A stretch of 64,000 nucleotides of DNA from Vibrio sp. Hep-1b-8 (GCF_006124995.1 NZ_QEWN01000001.1:95308-159307); one strand, 5' to 3'. Counted from the first letter of the stretch, positions 26,263 to 36,221 are shown. Numbers and translations are program-made. The notes: generated by a model from the sequence alone, not told the origin.

Positions 26263-28614
26263 CCCAAGTTGAGGTTCACTGAGTGAGCTGAAGTCTATAC
26301 CGATAAAGGGTAATATCGCTTCGCCAACCGGTTTAAGCTGCTTATCGATATAGTGTTGGTAATCGATTGGATTTTTTTGATACTCCTTGGGTTCAGGTCC
26401 TGCGAGTGTAATGACGTACTCAATTTGCCCTTTGTTCTGGTATTGCAAAGGTCTACCAAGCTGGGCATTCATCTCATCCGCCATTCTGGCTGCTCTTACC
26501 TGAGGTGGAACGTTTTTCTGATACTCATGCAGCCTTCGTCTCAAGCGCTTTTGATAGGTCAGTTTGTCATCGAACTTTCCGGCTTTGGTTTGCTCAACAA
26601 ATTCGCGGACATAGTCACTCGGGTTTTCGCCATGAAAAATCATCGAGTATAAGGTTTGCTGAAACTCTTGCGCGAGTGGCGTCCAGTCGGTTCGAGCGCT
26701 CTCTAAGCCCTTAAAAATGATCCGCTCACTATCGCCTTCTCCAATCAGCCCTGCGTAGCGTTTCTTCGATCCCGTCTCTTGTCCTCGGATGGTTGGCATT
26801 AAGAATTTCTTGTAATGAGTTTCGTACTCCAGTTCGAGCGTTGAATCGAGCTGATACTCTTGCGCTAAATGTGTCGTCCACCACTGGTTGATATAGTTGA
26901 CTAGTTTGAGACCAATCTCATCAGCTTGTTGCTGGCTGAACTGACCGTTTAAGGAGACGAAGGTTGAATCGGTATCACCGTAGATGACCCGATAACCTTT
27001 ATCTTCGATTAGCTTTTTGGTTTGTTTCATGATCTCATGGCCACGCATAGTGATGCTCGAGGCAAGGCGAGTATCAAAGAAGCGGCAGCCTGAAGAACCC
27101 AATACACCATAGAAAGAGTTCATGATGATCTTTATGGCTTGGGAGAATGCCTTTTCGTTGTTCTTCTTTGCGGCATCACGGGCGGCCCAGAGATTTTCGA
27201 TCATCTCAGGGAGGAAGTGCCGAGTGCGGTGAAACTGGCCACCTCGAAACCCTGGTACTGCTTGAGAAGCTTTGCGTCCGACTTCGAGTTGAAGGCCTTC
27301 AATCAGTCCTATTGGATCGATTAAGAAGCTACGAATGATGGATGGGTAAAGACTTTTGAAGTCGAGAACCAATACAGAGTCATACAAGTTTGGAATCGAA
27401 TCCATGACGTATCCGCCAGGACTCGCCAACCAGTTCTCAGGTTGCAGATTAGGTGCAACATAGCCAGCTCGATGAATTTGCGGCAAGTAAAGGTTAGTAA
27501 AGGCGGCGACCGAACCGCCCACTCGGTCGAGTTCGACGCCAGTGAGTCTAGAGCGTTCGATGGCAAACTCGAGTAGATGCGTGTGAGCAAATATCTTGTT
27601 GACCAGTACACAATCCTGCAAGTTGTATTTCGCTAGTGATGGCTTATCACGACGGAACATCTGATTGATTTCATCCATACGGTCATGAACATTATGGATC
27701 TGCTTCCCCTCACCAAGCAGTTCTTGCGATACCGATTCAAGTGACCAGCGACGGAAATGATAGGTCGCGGTTTTGAGCGTATCGATGCCATCCATAATCA
27801 CGCGGCCGGGTACAGAAACGAAGGCTTGCTGGGTGGTATTGGAGGTTCGGAAAAAACTCGCTTGACGGCCACGGCCTATCATCAATTTGACTTGATTCCA
27901 TTCTGCCCGTTTGTGTAATAGTCGAAAATCGAAGTCGATAACGTTCCAGCCAATAACCACATCTGGGTCATACTTTTGGAACCAGCTAACGAGAGCGTTT
28001 AGCAGTGCTTTCTCATCTTTTACCCACTCTATAGGGGGGTCGGCGGGCTGCTTATCACCAATCATGATCACACGGCTATCCATCGGACTATCAAGTCCAA
28101 TGGAATAGAGAATGCCTTTTTCAGAACACTCTATATCGAGGGAGACGACTTTCAGATCGGGCGTGTAGTCCCCCTGACGACACTTGACTGATGTGAATCG
28201 TCGGCTTTGAGGGGCCAGTTGCTCAATACCGCTAAACTCAACCCCGCCTTTAATAAAACGTTCCATCAAATAGCGGTCAGCCAAACGAATATCGTCTTCG
28301 AGTACCGTAATATCTGCCAGCTGCAATGCACGGCTAAGCTGCTGAGAGTGTTTGATAGTCGTGGTGTAACAAGCGGCTAGTGGCTCCAGATCAAAGCTGG
28401 TCAATTCCAGTGGACGCCACTCTGCGAAAAGATTCTCTTGTTCAGCGATAGACTTGCATTGTTCTAACTGACTTTGTGCAACAAAAAAAACGGGTTTCTC
28501 ACCTCGAATAATGAGTTGAGAGGGGCCTTGAGGCGTTGATAGCCACAGCTCGATTTGAGTTTGGCCACTGACATCACGTGCCTGCCGAGTGAGTAAGAAA
28601 CCGTTATGAATCAT
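26254..28614 (-). CDS. polB: DNA polymerase II
   Basis: A 786-residue family B polymerase. The 3'-5' exonuclease motifs (SLDIECSEKGILYSIG, WNVIDFDF, YNLQDC) precede the polymerase motifs DFKSLYPSII, KIIMNSFYGVLGS and YGDTDSTFV. It restarts stalled forks and takes part in SOS-associated synthesis in E. coli. Its 3' end overlaps the EIIC-EAL gene by 9 bases in convergent orientation. No clear LexA box was found in the first 100 bases upstream. Confidence 0.97.
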   Translation of the reverse strand: MIHNGFLLTRQARDVSGQTQIELWLSTPQGPSQLIIRGEKPVFFVAQSQLEQCKSIAEQENLFAEWRPLELTSFDLEPLAACYTTTIKHSQQLSRALQLADITVLEDDIRLADRYLMERFIKGGVEFSGIEQLAPQSRRFTSVKCRQGDYTPDLKVVSLDIECSEKGILYSIGLDSPMDSRVIMIGDKQPADPPIEWVKDEKALLNALVSWFQKYDPDVVIGWNVIDFDFRLLHKRAEWNQVKLMIGRGRQASFFRTSNTTQQAFVSVPGRVIMDGIDTLKTATYHFRRWSLESVSQELLGEGKQIHNVHDRMDEINQMFRRDKPSLAKYNLQDCVLVNKIFAHTHLLEFAIERSRLTGVELDRVGGSVAAFTNLYLPQIHRAGYVAPNLQPENWLASPGGYVMDSIPNLYDSVLVLDFKSLYPSIIRSFLIDPIGLIEGLQLEVGRKASQAVPGFRGGQFHRTRHFLPEMIENLWAARDAAKKNNEKAFSQAIKIIMNSFYGVLGSSGCRFFDTRLASSITMRGHEIMKQTKKLIEDKGYRVIYGDTDSTFVSLNGQFSQQQADEIGLKLVNYINQWWTTHLAQEYQLDSTLELEYETHYKKFLMPTIRGQETGSKKRYAGLIGEGDSERIIFKGLESARTDWTPLAQEFQQTLYSMIFHGENPSDYVREFVEQTKAGKFDDKLTYQKRLRRRLHEYQKNVPPQVRAARMADEMNAQLGRPLQYQNKGQIEYVITLAGPEPKEYQKNPIDYQHYIDKQLKPVGEAILPFIGIDFSSLSEPQLGLF

Positions 28615-28943
28615 TGTGCGTAATAGGGTGGTTAGATTGAAGCGAGATCAAGACAGTAGGGCTAGAGTATCACATGCTGAAAAAGTTAAATACAAAGGTA
28701 AGAAATAGACCTAATATCTAAGGCGAAATTGGTAGAAAAATAACCAATAAACTGACCTAAGCGATTGATTAATAGATTAATAACAATTTAAGTACCAGAT
28801 CTGAAAATTACTACTTGCTAAAGTTTGCGTTTAAGCACATATTCAGAGTAAGCAAAATTTTAATTTTAAGTTAGACTAGGCAGCAATGCTGTAATCCACT
28901 CTATGTGGGTGCAGAGCCAAGTAAAAAGTGTGGAGATACAAGT
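28615..28943. other. polB-varA divergent intergenic region
   Basis: AT-rich, about 330 bases, with promoters for both genes presumed. No palindromes of note were recognised. Confidence 0.5.
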
Positions 28944-29588
28944 TTGATAAATGTTTTCCTTGTAGATGATCACGAGCTGGTTCGCACAGGGATACGACGT
29001 ATTATTGAAGACGTCCGTGGGATGAACGTAGCAGGGGAAGCTGACAGCGGTGAAGAAGCAGTAAAATGGTGTCGAAGCAACCATGCTGACGTCATTTTGA
29101 TGGATATGAATATGCCTGGTATCGGTGGTCTTGAGGCTACCAAAAAGATCCTGCGATTTAATCCTGATGTGAAAATCATCGTTTTAACTGTTCATACGGA
29201 AAATCCGTTTCCAACTAAAGTGATGCAAGCAGGAGCCGCAGGCTACCTGACTAAAGGCGCTGGCCCTGATGAAATGGTCAACGCAATTCGTATGGTTAAT
29301 AGTGGACAACGCTATATATCACCAGAGATCGCTCAACAAATGGCTCTTAGCCAATTTTCTCCGGCATCGGAAAACCCATTTGCTGATTTGTCTGAGCGTG
29401 AACTGCAAATCATGATGATGATTACTAAAGGGCAAAAAGTCACTGACATATCTGAGCAGTTGAATCTTAGCCCTAAGACAGTAAACAGTTACCGTTATCG
29501 CTTGTTTAACAAGCTCGATATTAGCGGTGATGTTGAGTTGACTCACTTAGCAATTCGACACGGAATGATAGATACCGAGACACTATAA
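28944..29588 (+). CDS. varA: Response regulator VarA/UvrY
   Basis: A 214-residue NarL/LuxR-type response regulator. From the TTG at 28944 it reads MINVFLVDDHELVRTG, preceded by GGAGAT at a proper distance, and has the standard length of VarA; the in-frame ATG at 28905 would add 13 unconserved residues. Phospho-acceptor D54 lies in VILMDMNMPG, and the C-terminal helix-turn-helix is LSERELQIMMMITKGQ with SPKTVNSYRYRL. VarA with its sensor VarS (BarA) activates Csr-type small RNAs in Vibrio. uvrC follows, as in most gammaproteobacteria. Confidence 0.93.
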   Translation: MINVFLVDDHELVRTGIRRIIEDVRGMNVAGEADSGEEAVKWCRSNHADVILMDMNMPGIGGLEATKKILRFNPDVKIIVLTVHTENPFPTKVMQAGAAGYLTKGAGPDEMVNAIRMVNSGQRYISPEIAQQMALSQFSPASENPFADLSERELQIMMMITKGQKVTDISEQLNLSPKTVNSYRYRLFNKLDISGDVELTHLAIRHGMIDTETL

Positions 29589-29592
29589 GGTG

Positions 29593-29634
29593 CCAATACC
29601 ATCAGTGATTTTAATCTTCAGCTAATGGTATTGG
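29593..29634 (+). promoter_or_regulatory. Hairpin ending at the uvrC start codon
   Basis: CCAATACCAT (29593-29602) and ATGGTATTGG (29625-29634) are perfect ten-base inverted arms with a 22-base loop. The right arm ends one base before the uvrC ATG and covers the position where a ribosome-binding site should be; no other Shine-Dalgarno is visible. Confidence 0.6.
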
Positions 29635-29635
29635 T

Positions 29636-31465
29636 ATGAGCCAATTCGATTCAGCCGCCTTTCTCAAAACAGTAACAAACCAGCCCGGCGTTTATCGTAT
29701 GTATAACGCCGAGTCTGTTGTTATCTATGTAGGAAAGGCGAAAGATCTCAAAAAACGCCTCTCCAGTTACTTCCGTAGCAAAGTTGATAGTGAAAAAACC
29801 CGTGCTTTAGTCAGTAACATCGCCAAGATTGATGTAACGGTGACGCATACCGAAACAGAAGCCTTGATCTTAGAGCACAACTACATCAAGCAGTACCTAC
29901 CTAAATACAACGTACTGTTGCGTGACGATAAATCCTATCCCTATATCTTTATTAGTGGACACAAACACCCACGTTTGTCGATGCATCGAGGGGCGCAAAA
30001 GCGTAAAGGCGAATACTTTGGACCTTACCCAGATTCAGGCGCTGTACGTGAGACCTTGCATCTAATTCAAAAGATATTTCCGGTGCGACAGTGTGAAGAT
30101 ACTGTCTACAGTAATCGAACTCGACCTTGTTTAATGTACCAAATCGGTCGTTGTGCCGCGCCGTGTGTGAGTAGTGTCATTTCTGAACAGGATTACGCTG
30201 AACTGGTTGGTTACGTAAGACTTTTTTTGCAGGGCAAAGATCAGCAAGTGCTTGCCTCTCTTGTCGAAAAGATGGAGGTAGCGAGTCAAGAACTACGCTT
30301 CGAACAGGCCGCCAAATTCCGCGATCAAATTCAGGCTATTCGCCGTGTCCAAGAGCAACAGTTTGTCTCGGAAGATTCGATGGACGATATGGACGTACTT
30401 GGTTTTGCTCAAGAAAATGGCATTGCGTGCATTCATATTCTTATGATTCGTCAGGGTAAAGTTCTGGGAAGTCGCAGCCACTTTCCGAAAATACCCAACG
30501 ATACCACTCAGCAAGAAGTGTTTTATAGCTTCCTGAGCCAGTATTACCTGAGCCACAATGAGGCGCGAACTATTCCGACTCGTATCATCCTCAACTCGGG
30601 CTTAATTGACGAATCACAGCCGTTGGAAGAGGCTTTAACGAGCTTAGCGGGGCGCCGAGTCCACTTCCATGTCAATCCGACCAGCACTCGAGGGCGTTAT
30701 CTTAAACTGGCCAACACCAATGCTTTGACTGCGATTACGACTAAGATCAATCACAAGATGACGATATCTCAACGTTTCAAAGCGTTGAGAGAGTTGCTTG
30801 ATATGGAAAGCATTACGCGAATGGAATGTTTTGATATCTCACACACCATGGGAGAGAGCACCATTGCCTCTTGTGTGGTTTTTAATCAGGAAGGCCCCGT
30901 TAAGCAAGAGTATCGTCGTTATAATATCACGGGCATCACGGGTGGTGATGATTACGCAGCAATGGGGCTGGCACTTGAACGCCGTTACTCAAAGCAGCTC
31001 GATATAGAAAAAATTCCTGATATTGTTTTTATCGACGGTGGTAAAGGTCAGTTGAACAGGGCTCATGAGATCATCTCTCGCTATTGGGGAGATTGGCCAA
31101 AACGCCCGCATTTGATTGGTATTGCCAAGGGTGTCACGCGTAAACCTGGTCTCGAAACTTTGATCACCGTCGAAGGTGATGAATTTAATTTGCCTAGTGA
31201 CGCACCAGCACTGCATTTAATGCAGCACATCCGTGATGAGAGCCATAGTCATGCGATTGCTGGCCATAGGGCAAAACGAGGAAAAACCCGTAGAACTAGT
31301 GCTTTAGAGGGTATTGAAGGCGTAGGACCAAAGCGTCGCCAAGCTCTGTTAAAATACATGGGTGGTTTGCAAGAATTGAAACGAGCGAGTGTAGAAGAAA
31401 TCGCCAAAGTGCCAGGGATTAGTATTTCTTTAGCAGAAAACATTTATCAAGCATTGAAACAATAG
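29636..31465 (+). CDS. uvrC: Excinuclease ABC subunit C
   Basis: A 609-residue nucleotide excision repair nuclease. Order: GIY-YIG domain ([20 protein letters not shown]), UVR helix pair around residue 210 ([13 protein letters not shown]), RNase H-like 5' incision domain ([14 protein letters not shown]), and C-terminal helix-hairpin-helix repeats ([18 protein letters not shown]). It cuts both sides of a lesion with UvrAB. It lies 47 bases after varA and before pgsA, the usual order. Its start is overlapped by a strong hairpin. Confidence 0.97.
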   Translation: MSQFDSAAFLKTVTNQPGVYRMYNAESVVIYVGKAKDLKKRLSSYFRSKVDSEKTRALVSNIAKIDVTVTHTETEALILEHNYIKQYLPKYNVLLRDDKSYPYIFISGHKHPRLSMHRGAQKRKGEYFGPYPDSGAVRETLHLIQKIFPVRQCEDTVYSNRTRPCLMYQIGRCAAPCVSSVISEQDYAELVGYVRLFLQGKDQQVLASLVEKMEVASQELRFEQAAKFRDQIQAIRRVQEQQFVSEDSMDDMDVLGFAQENGIACIHILMIRQGKVLGSRSHFPKIPNDTTQQEVFYSFLSQYYLSHNEARTIPTRIILNSGLIDESQPLEEALTSLAGRRVHFHVNPTSTRGRYLKLANTNALTAITTKINHKMTISQRFKALRELLDMESITRMECFDISHTMGESTIASCVVFNQEGPVKQEYRRYNITGITGGDDYAAMGLALERRYSKQLDIEKIPDIVFIDGGKGQLNRAHEIISRYWGDWPKRPHLIGIAKGVTRKPGLETLITVEGDEFNLPSDAPALHLMQHIRDESHSHAIAGHRAKRGKTRRTSALEGIEGVGPKRRQALLKYMGGLQELKRASVEEIAKVPGISISLAENIYQALKQ

Positions 31466-31542
31466 CAAAAATCCCGCACCATAAGGCGCTGTTTGAAATA
31501 TCAAATAGAGCCATACGCAAACAAAAAGAGCCTTTTAAAAAT

Positions 31543-32100
31543 ATGCGTTTAAATATCCCTAACATCTTGTCTTTGTTGCGACTTTTCTTGATTCCAGTAT
31601 TTGTCGTTGTTTTTTATCTACCTTATAGCTGGTCTCCTTTTGCAGCAGCCATGGTGTTCTGGGTCGCAGGGTTTACTGATTGGCTCGACGGTATGTTGGC
31701 GCGAAAACTAGGTCAAACCTCTCGTTTTGGGGCTTTTATTGATCCAGTCGCTGATAAAGTATTGGTTGCTACCGCACTCATTTTGATAACAGAGCACTAC
31801 CACACGATCTGGGTAACGATTCCTGCAGTCACTATGATAGCTCGTGAAATTATCATCTCCGCACTGCGTGAATGGATGGCGGAAATTGGTAAACGAGCGA
31901 GTGTGGCGGTATCTTGGGTAGGTAAGGTTAAGACCGTCAGCCAAATGTTCGCCTTATGGGTACTGATCTGGCGTTACGACGATTGGATGGTTTGGGTTGG
32001 CTTTGCTGCACTGTATGTTGCCACTGTACTGACATACTGGTCGATGGCCCAATATCTGATGGCTGCCAAAGATGATTTGCTCAACGAAGAACACCACTGA
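31543..32100 (+). CDS. pgsA: Phosphatidylglycerophosphate synthase
   Basis: A 185-residue inner-membrane enzyme joining CDP-diacylglycerol and glycerol-3-phosphate, the first step to phosphatidylglycerol. The CDP-alcohol signature is DWLDGMLAR, eight residues, [10 protein letters not shown]. Four to five membrane helices. It follows uvrC by 77 bases and ends at a strong terminator. Confidence 0.96.
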   Translation: MRLNIPNILSLLRLFLIPVFVVVFYLPYSWSPFAAAMVFWVAGFTDWLDGMLARKLGQTSRFGAFIDPVADKVLVATALILITEHYHTIWVTIPAVTMIAREIIISALREWMAEIGKRASVAVSWVGKVKTVSQMFALWVLIWRYDDWMVWVGFAALYVATVLTYWSMAQYLMAAKDDLLNEEHH

Positions 32101-32105
32101 TTAGA

Positions 32106-32129
32106 AAGCAGGCGATGGCCTGCTTTTTT
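32106..32129 (+). terminator. Terminator after pgsA
   Basis: AAGCAGGC and GCCTGCTT form an eight-pair stem around GATG, followed by T-run. Confidence 0.9.
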
Positions 32130-32255
32130 GTCTCTGCTTTTTCGCATTAACACAATTAACTCCGTGGATTTGCTAAAAAATTTACTAGCAAACTAACCAA
32201 ATTAGCTTGTTTTGGCGGTTAAATAGACAAACGATTTAAAATTTCAAAAATAGTG

Positions 32256-32283
32256 TTGACTCATTAGTTCGAATCCGTAGAAT
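32256..32283 (+). promoter_or_regulatory. Promoter of the tRNA cluster
   Basis: TTGACT at 32256-32261 and TAGAAT at 32278-32283 are separated by 16 bases, placing initiation about 45-50 bases before the first tRNA. Confidence 0.75.
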
Positions 32284-32338
32284 GCATCCCGTACCCAAGA
32301 GGAATTGAGCGTTTAACTCTTCCACTTGGTGTGACAGA

Positions 32339-32412
32339 GGCGCGTTGGCAGAGTGGCTATGCAGCGGATTGCAAATCCGTGGACCTCGGTTCGACTCCGG
32401 GACGCGCCTCCA
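32339..32412 (+). tRNA. tRNA-Cys (GCA)
   Basis: Acceptor arms GGCGCGT and ACGCGCC with encoded CCA; anticodon loop GATTGCAAATC gives GCA; T-loop GTTCGACTC. First of four tRNAs in one transcript. Confidence 0.95.
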
Positions 32413-32415
32413 TTT

Positions 32416-32491
32416 GCGACACTAGCTCAGTTGGTAGAGCGCAACCTTGCCAAGGTTGAGGTCACGAGTTCGAACCTCGTGTGTCGCTCCA
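32416..32491 (+). tRNA. tRNA-Gly (GCC), copy 1
   Basis: Acceptor arms GCGACAC and GTGTCGC, anticodon stem-loop CAACCTTGCCAAGGTTG with GCC, T-loop GTTCGAAC, encoded CCA. Identical over all 76 bases to the second copy. Confidence 0.96.
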
Positions 32492-32560
32492 GATTATTTT
32501 GGTAGCGGTTTTTACATCGATATCATAGATGGTGTCTCCATCACAAATTTAGATTTGTGT

Positions 32561-32647
32561 GCCCTGGTGGTGGAATTGGTAGACACAAGGGATTTAAAAT
32601 CCCTCGGCGTTCGCGCTGTGCCGGTTCAAGTCCGGCCCGGGGCACCA
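32561..32647 (+). tRNA. tRNA-Leu (TAA)
   Basis: 87 bases with a long variable arm. Acceptor arms GCCCTGG and CCGGGGC, anticodon loop GATTTAAAATC with TAA, encoded CCA. Confidence 0.95.
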
Positions 32648-32660
32648 TCTAACGCATTAC

Positions 32661-32736
32661 GCGACACTAGCTCAGTTGGTAGAGCGCAACCTTGCCAAGG
32701 TTGAGGTCACGAGTTCGAACCTCGTGTGTCGCTCCA
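32661..32736 (+). tRNA. tRNA-Gly (GCC), copy 2
   Basis: Exact duplicate of the copy at 32416. Together they form a 76-base direct repeat 245 bases apart, a possible substrate for recombination that would remove tRNA-Leu. Confidence 0.96.
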
Positions 32737-32741
32737 AATTT

Positions 32742-32772
32742 AAGGCCCTAGCAGAAATGCTGGGGCTTTTTG
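32742..32772 (+). terminator. Terminator of the tRNA cluster
   Basis: GCCCTAGCA and TGCTGGGGC pair around GAAA with a following T-run. Confidence 0.85.
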
Positions 32773-33032
32773 GTTTCTATACACTGCTACTTGCGTCTGA
32801 TTGATTACGTCAACTGATGAGTAAATAATCATCATTGGGTATGTGAATCTTTCGACGAATCGCATAAAATTACAACTTTATCAGTAGAGAACGTGTGCAA
32901 GTTCAACTGATAAGACTATAGCTGGTAATTTTTTGTGGGCTAATGATGTAAGGATTATCCTCTTCACAGCTCAAGGCAATCACTTTTAGGTAGTGTGATA
33001 GTGACAAATGCTCCCAGAAGGCTGTGCTCTAA

Positions 33033-33197
33033 GCTTTCTATCAATCAAATGTTGGTGCTCTCGCGAGTGAGCAAGACTTTGACCAACGCTACATGTCTCA
33101 CCAAGCAATGCAGACAGCGTTATTTAATCTCGCCGATAAAGCGTTGTATCGAAGTAAACAGAGCGGGCGTAACCAAACCTCTTGGGCAGATAGATAA
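33033..33197 (+). pseudogene. GGDEF-domain C-terminal relic
   Basis: After a stop at 33030 the frame reads NVGALASEQDFDQRYMSHQA, then LFNLADKALYRSKQSGRNQT and ends at a natural stop. The LADKALYRSKQSGRN block is the last helix of GGDEF diguanylate cyclases. About 54 codons remain and the GGDEF site itself is absent, so this is a dead 3' end just downstream of the tRNA cluster. Confidence 0.65.
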
Positions 33198-33208
33198 ACG
33201 TCATTAAG

Positions 33209-34297
33209 CTAATTGTGCTCGTCTACCAAGCGATAGATTTTGCCACTGTCGGTACTGAATACGATCTCTCCATTGGGAAGCACTTCGAGATCACGTATCC
33301 TTTCACCTAATTCTGTCAGGATTCGCTCTTCTTCCATCGCTTGGTTGTTGTCTATCTTGACCACGTTAATGTGGGTCAACTTCAAGGCTCCCGCTAATAA
33401 TTTTCCTGATAACTGAGGATATTGACTGCCACGGTATAGCAGCAATGAACTGGGTGCTATCGATGGTATATACACTTTAGTTGGCGAGACTATCCCTTCT
33501 TTTTCTGTCGCCTCTCCGACTGCGATAGGCCCCCAATATTCCTTACCATGAGAAGTTACAGGCCACCCATAATTGGCCCCCTTAACGATCTGGTTTATCT
33601 CATCACCACCACGAGGACCGTGTTCAATAGACCACAAGGTTGTACTCTGACGATCATAGTAAAGCCCTTGAGGATTGCGATGACCATAGCTCCATATCTC
33701 ACCTCGAGCGCCCTTGACATTAGTAAATGGATTGTCTGGTGGAGTCGTACCGTCGGGTAATACTCTAAGAATACTTCCTGCATGGGTCGCCAGGTTTTGT
33801 CCATTGTCTCGTTCACCGCGATCTCCGACAGAGAAATAGACGAAGTGGGTATCGAAGGCAATTCGACTACCAAAGTGTCGTCCGGTATCAGAGCCGGATT
33901 GTGTCGCGACCAAATCTGTCCAGTCAGAGAGTGTGCCATCTTTGTAGCTGGCACGAGCAAGCGTGGTTTCGATGGCAGAGCCCACCACCTTTGAATAAGT
34001 GAAATAGAAATGATGCTTGTTAAACGGCGAGTGTGCAACATCGAGCAATCCGCCTTGTCCATACGCTTGTGACTGGACGAGCTTTGCAATGGTACTGTAA
34101 TTGCCTGTAGAGAGAGTCACTACACCTATTTCGCCGTTTTGTTGCGTCACCATGAGTTGATCATCATTAAACGCGCTCATTCCCCATGGCACATTAAGAC
34201 CAGATACTATGATGTCTGCTTGCCAAGCATGGGTTGAAAGCGATGCGGTGAGAGATAATAGGGTGGCTGTCCAAACATTGAAAGCGCTCATCGTCAT
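33209..34297 (-). CDS. yliI: PQQ-dependent sugar dehydrogenase family protein
   Basis: A 362-residue exported six-bladed propeller of the aldose/sorbosone dehydrogenase family. The leader ends around LSTHAWQ. Family marks are LNVPWGMSAF, TGRHFGSRIAFD, GHRNPQGLYYD, EHGPRGGDEIN and GANYGWPVTSHGKEYWG. E. coli YliI oxidises aldoses with PQQ and calcium. AAGGAA lies before the two closely spaced ATGs, so the start may be 34297 or 34291. It runs opposite to its neighbours. Confidence 0.9.
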   Translation of the reverse strand: MTMSAFNVWTATLLSLTASLSTHAWQADIIVSGLNVPWGMSAFNDDQLMVTQQNGEIGVVTLSTGNYSTIAKLVQSQAYGQGGLLDVAHSPFNKHHFYFTYSKVVGSAIETTLARASYKDGTLSDWTDLVATQSGSDTGRHFGSRIAFDTHFVYFSVGDRGERDNGQNLATHAGSILRVLPDGTTPPDNPFTNVKGARGEIWSYGHRNPQGLYYDRQSTTLWSIEHGPRGGDEINQIVKGANYGWPVTSHGKEYWGPIAVGEATEKEGIVSPTKVYIPSIAPSSLLLYRGSQYPQLSGKLLAGALKLTHINVVKIDNNQAMEEERILTELGERIRDLEVLPNGEIVFSTDSGKIYRLVDEHN

Positions 34298-34619
34298 AGG
34301 TTCCTTTTAAAACGACTGTCACCTTATCTTAGCAGTGAGAATCAATTATCACTGCAATCAAGAGGTGACTTTTCACGTTGATATTAATCTCGGCATTGAG
34401 GATTTTCGCTAGAGTATTACTTCTAAAGTGTACCTATATCACCCTTTTCAAGCGTGATATTGATTCCATTATTGTAGGGGGCTGATCAAGTTCCCTTTTT
34501 TTGATGCAGACCCCTTAGCCTTGAGTTAAAAGCATGTATTATCGCCCCTAATCAGTTAAGGTAATTATGTTATTGCCCTTATTGGTAAGGGCAGTGAATG
34601 ATTTGTAAGGCTAGGTTGA
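34298..34619. promoter_or_regulatory. Divergent region with two inverted repeats
   Basis: ATATCAC and GTGATAT (34436-34460) are arms 11 bases apart, resembling an operator. TGCCCTTA-TTGG-TAAGGGCA (34574-34593) is a perfect stem-loop 26 bases before the cyclase ATG, probably in its 5' untranslated region. No c-di-GMP riboswitch motif was recognised. Confidence 0.45.
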
Positions 34620-35744
34620 ATGAAATCATTTGAATGGGATAGCTGTTATGAAACAGGGTTGGATGATGTCGATGAACAGCATCAATACTTGGTCGAAATC
34701 ATTAACCGCTATGGTGCTCTGATCGCACAGAACAACATCTCTATGCAAGATATACGCATAGCGTTGTTTGAGCTGTCGCGATACGCCGAGTTCCACTTTA
34801 AGGAAGAAGAAAACTTGATGCGCACCGCTGGTGTCTATCAAAAGCATGTTGAAGAGCATATCAAGATACACAGAGCGTTTATGGCTGATATTTTGAGTAT
34901 GCAAGCGTTTATCAATGAAGGAAATAAAAAGGCTTCTGAGCATCTACTCAACTTTCTTATCCATTGGTTGGCTTACCACATACTTGGCATCGATCAGAAT
35001 ATGTCTCGTCAGGTGAAGCAGATTGAATCGGGGGTTGATCCTAAGCTAGCTTGGGAAACAGAAGAGAAAAAGCAAGACTCCTCCACTGAGCCGTTGCTAA
35101 AAGCTTTGAATGGACTGTTTGAGCAGGTGTCAGAGCGAAATAAAGAGCTACTAGAGCTAAACCAGTGCCTAGAAGACAAGGTGTTAGAGCGCACCCAGCA
35201 GTTGTCGAGGGTTAACAAGCAGCTTGAAGAATTGTCACTGACGGATTCTTTGACTAAGTTGCCAAACCGCCGTTGTGCTATTCGCAAACTCAAAACTTAC
35301 TGGCATGAATCGATACACAACAAAGAACCACTGGTTTGTATCATGATCGATGTCGATTACTTTAAACAAGTGAACGATACCGCAGGCCATGACGCGGGCG
35401 ACCGATTGTTAGTTGAGCTTGCTCAAACATTGGCTGACTCGTTTAGAAGTGACGATCTTGTTTGTCGCTTAGGTGGAGACGAATTCTTTGTGATTTGTCC
35501 TAACACGGATCTAGCGGGTGGTATGCACATTGCTGAACTGACTCGAAACAAAGTGAATCAAATGCTAGTACCAGTGGGGCAAAGTGTTTGGAGAGGAAGT
35601 ATTAGCGTTGGTGTAGGGGAGCGCACTTCTGCAATGAACGACTTCAATGATTTGATCAAAGAAGCCGACAATGCGGTGTATCGCTCGAAAGCCGAAGGCC
35701 GCAATCGCGTGTCAAGTGCGGCAGATATATCGATGGAGCTATAA
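34620..35744 (+). CDS. Bacteriohaemerythrin-GGDEF diguanylate cyclase
   Basis: A 374-residue soluble protein. Residues 1-135 are a haemerythrin four-helix bundle with the expected diiron ligands H21, H59, E63, a His cluster at 76-84, H120 and D125. A coiled coil (about 165-205) joins a GGDEF domain with intact active site GGDEF at 285-289 and an RxxD product-inhibition site (R276, D279). In V. cholerae a protein of this design (Bhr-DGC) makes c-di-GMP in an oxygen/redox-dependent way. It probably links O2 level to c-di-GMP, opposing the EAL protein at 24.2 kb. Confidence 0.93.
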   Translation: MKSFEWDSCYETGLDDVDEQHQYLVEIINRYGALIAQNNISMQDIRIALFELSRYAEFHFKEEENLMRTAGVYQKHVEEHIKIHRAFMADILSMQAFINEGNKKASEHLLNFLIHWLAYHILGIDQNMSRQVKQIESGVDPKLAWETEEKKQDSSTEPLLKALNGLFEQVSERNKELLELNQCLEDKVLERTQQLSRVNKQLEELSLTDSLTKLPNRRCAIRKLKTYWHESIHNKEPLVCIMIDVDYFKQVNDTAGHDAGDRLLVELAQTLADSFRSDDLVCRLGGDEFFVICPNTDLAGGMHIAELTRNKVNQMLVPVGQSVWRGSISVGVGERTSAMNDFNDLIKEADNAVYRSKAEGRNRVSSAADISMEL

Positions 35745-36221
35745 CTTCTTTAGCATCCAGACATCACATGAACTATGTTCTGTACCATCTAGCGGTTGCT
35801 CAAGATGTGTAAAGCCCAGTTTCTCATACAGTGAAATAGCGGGCTTCATCGAAGTGAGTGTATCTAAATAGCACTCACTGAAGCCTTGCTGCGTCGCGAA
35901 CTCTAAACAGAGTTCAGTTAGCTGTTTACCAAGGCCTAGACCGCGACTTTGTGGTAACAAGAACAGTTTTTTCAACTCACAGGTTTGTTGTGAGTGATTA
36001 AAGGGGGCTAATCCACAGCCTCCGACGATCTTGCCATCAATGGTCGCAACGAGATACAGACTCTGTTTATCCAGTGTGTAGCTTTGGCTCATCGCATCCA
36101 CTTCAGGGTCTGACGGGCCAAATCCTTCACCAATGGCGCCATATTCTGCGCCAACCGCTTTAATGATTGCACGAATCTCACTGTCATCAGTTGGTTGGAT
36201 TGGATTGATGATTACTGTCAT
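35739..36221 (-). CDS. GNAT-family N-acetyltransferase
   Basis: A 160-residue acetyltransferase: strand [10 protein letters not shown], then [19 protein letters not shown], the acetyl-CoA pyrophosphate loop (Q/RxxGxG/A), and [14 protein letters not shown] near the end. Substrate unknown. Its 3' end overlaps the convergent cyclase gene by 6 bases. Confidence 0.9.
   Translation of the reverse strand: MTVIINPIQPTDDSEIRAIIKAVGAEYGAIGEGFGPSDPEVDAMSQSYTLDKQSLYLVATIDGKIVGGCGLAPFNHSQQTCELKKLFLLPQSRGLGLGKQLTELCLEFATQQGFSECYLDTLTSMKPAISLYEKLGFTHLEQPLDGTEHSSCDVWMLKKL

Noticed and set aside
28615..28700. LexA box upstream of polB
   Set aside because: No CTG-N10-CAG palindrome of acceptable quality was visible.
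32447..32704. 85-codon frame in the tRNA cluster
   Set aside because: It is simply the tRNA-Leu and tRNA-Gly sequences read as codons.
32995..33207. 70-codon frame starting at 32995
   Set aside because: It is a different frame from the GGDEF-like one at 33033-33197, has no protein-like features and no ribosome-binding site.
34298..34619. Possible c-di-GMP riboswitch before the diguanylate cyclase gene
   Set aside because: The conserved GEMM core and its GNRA tetraloop-receptor layout are not present; only simple inverted repeats are seen.
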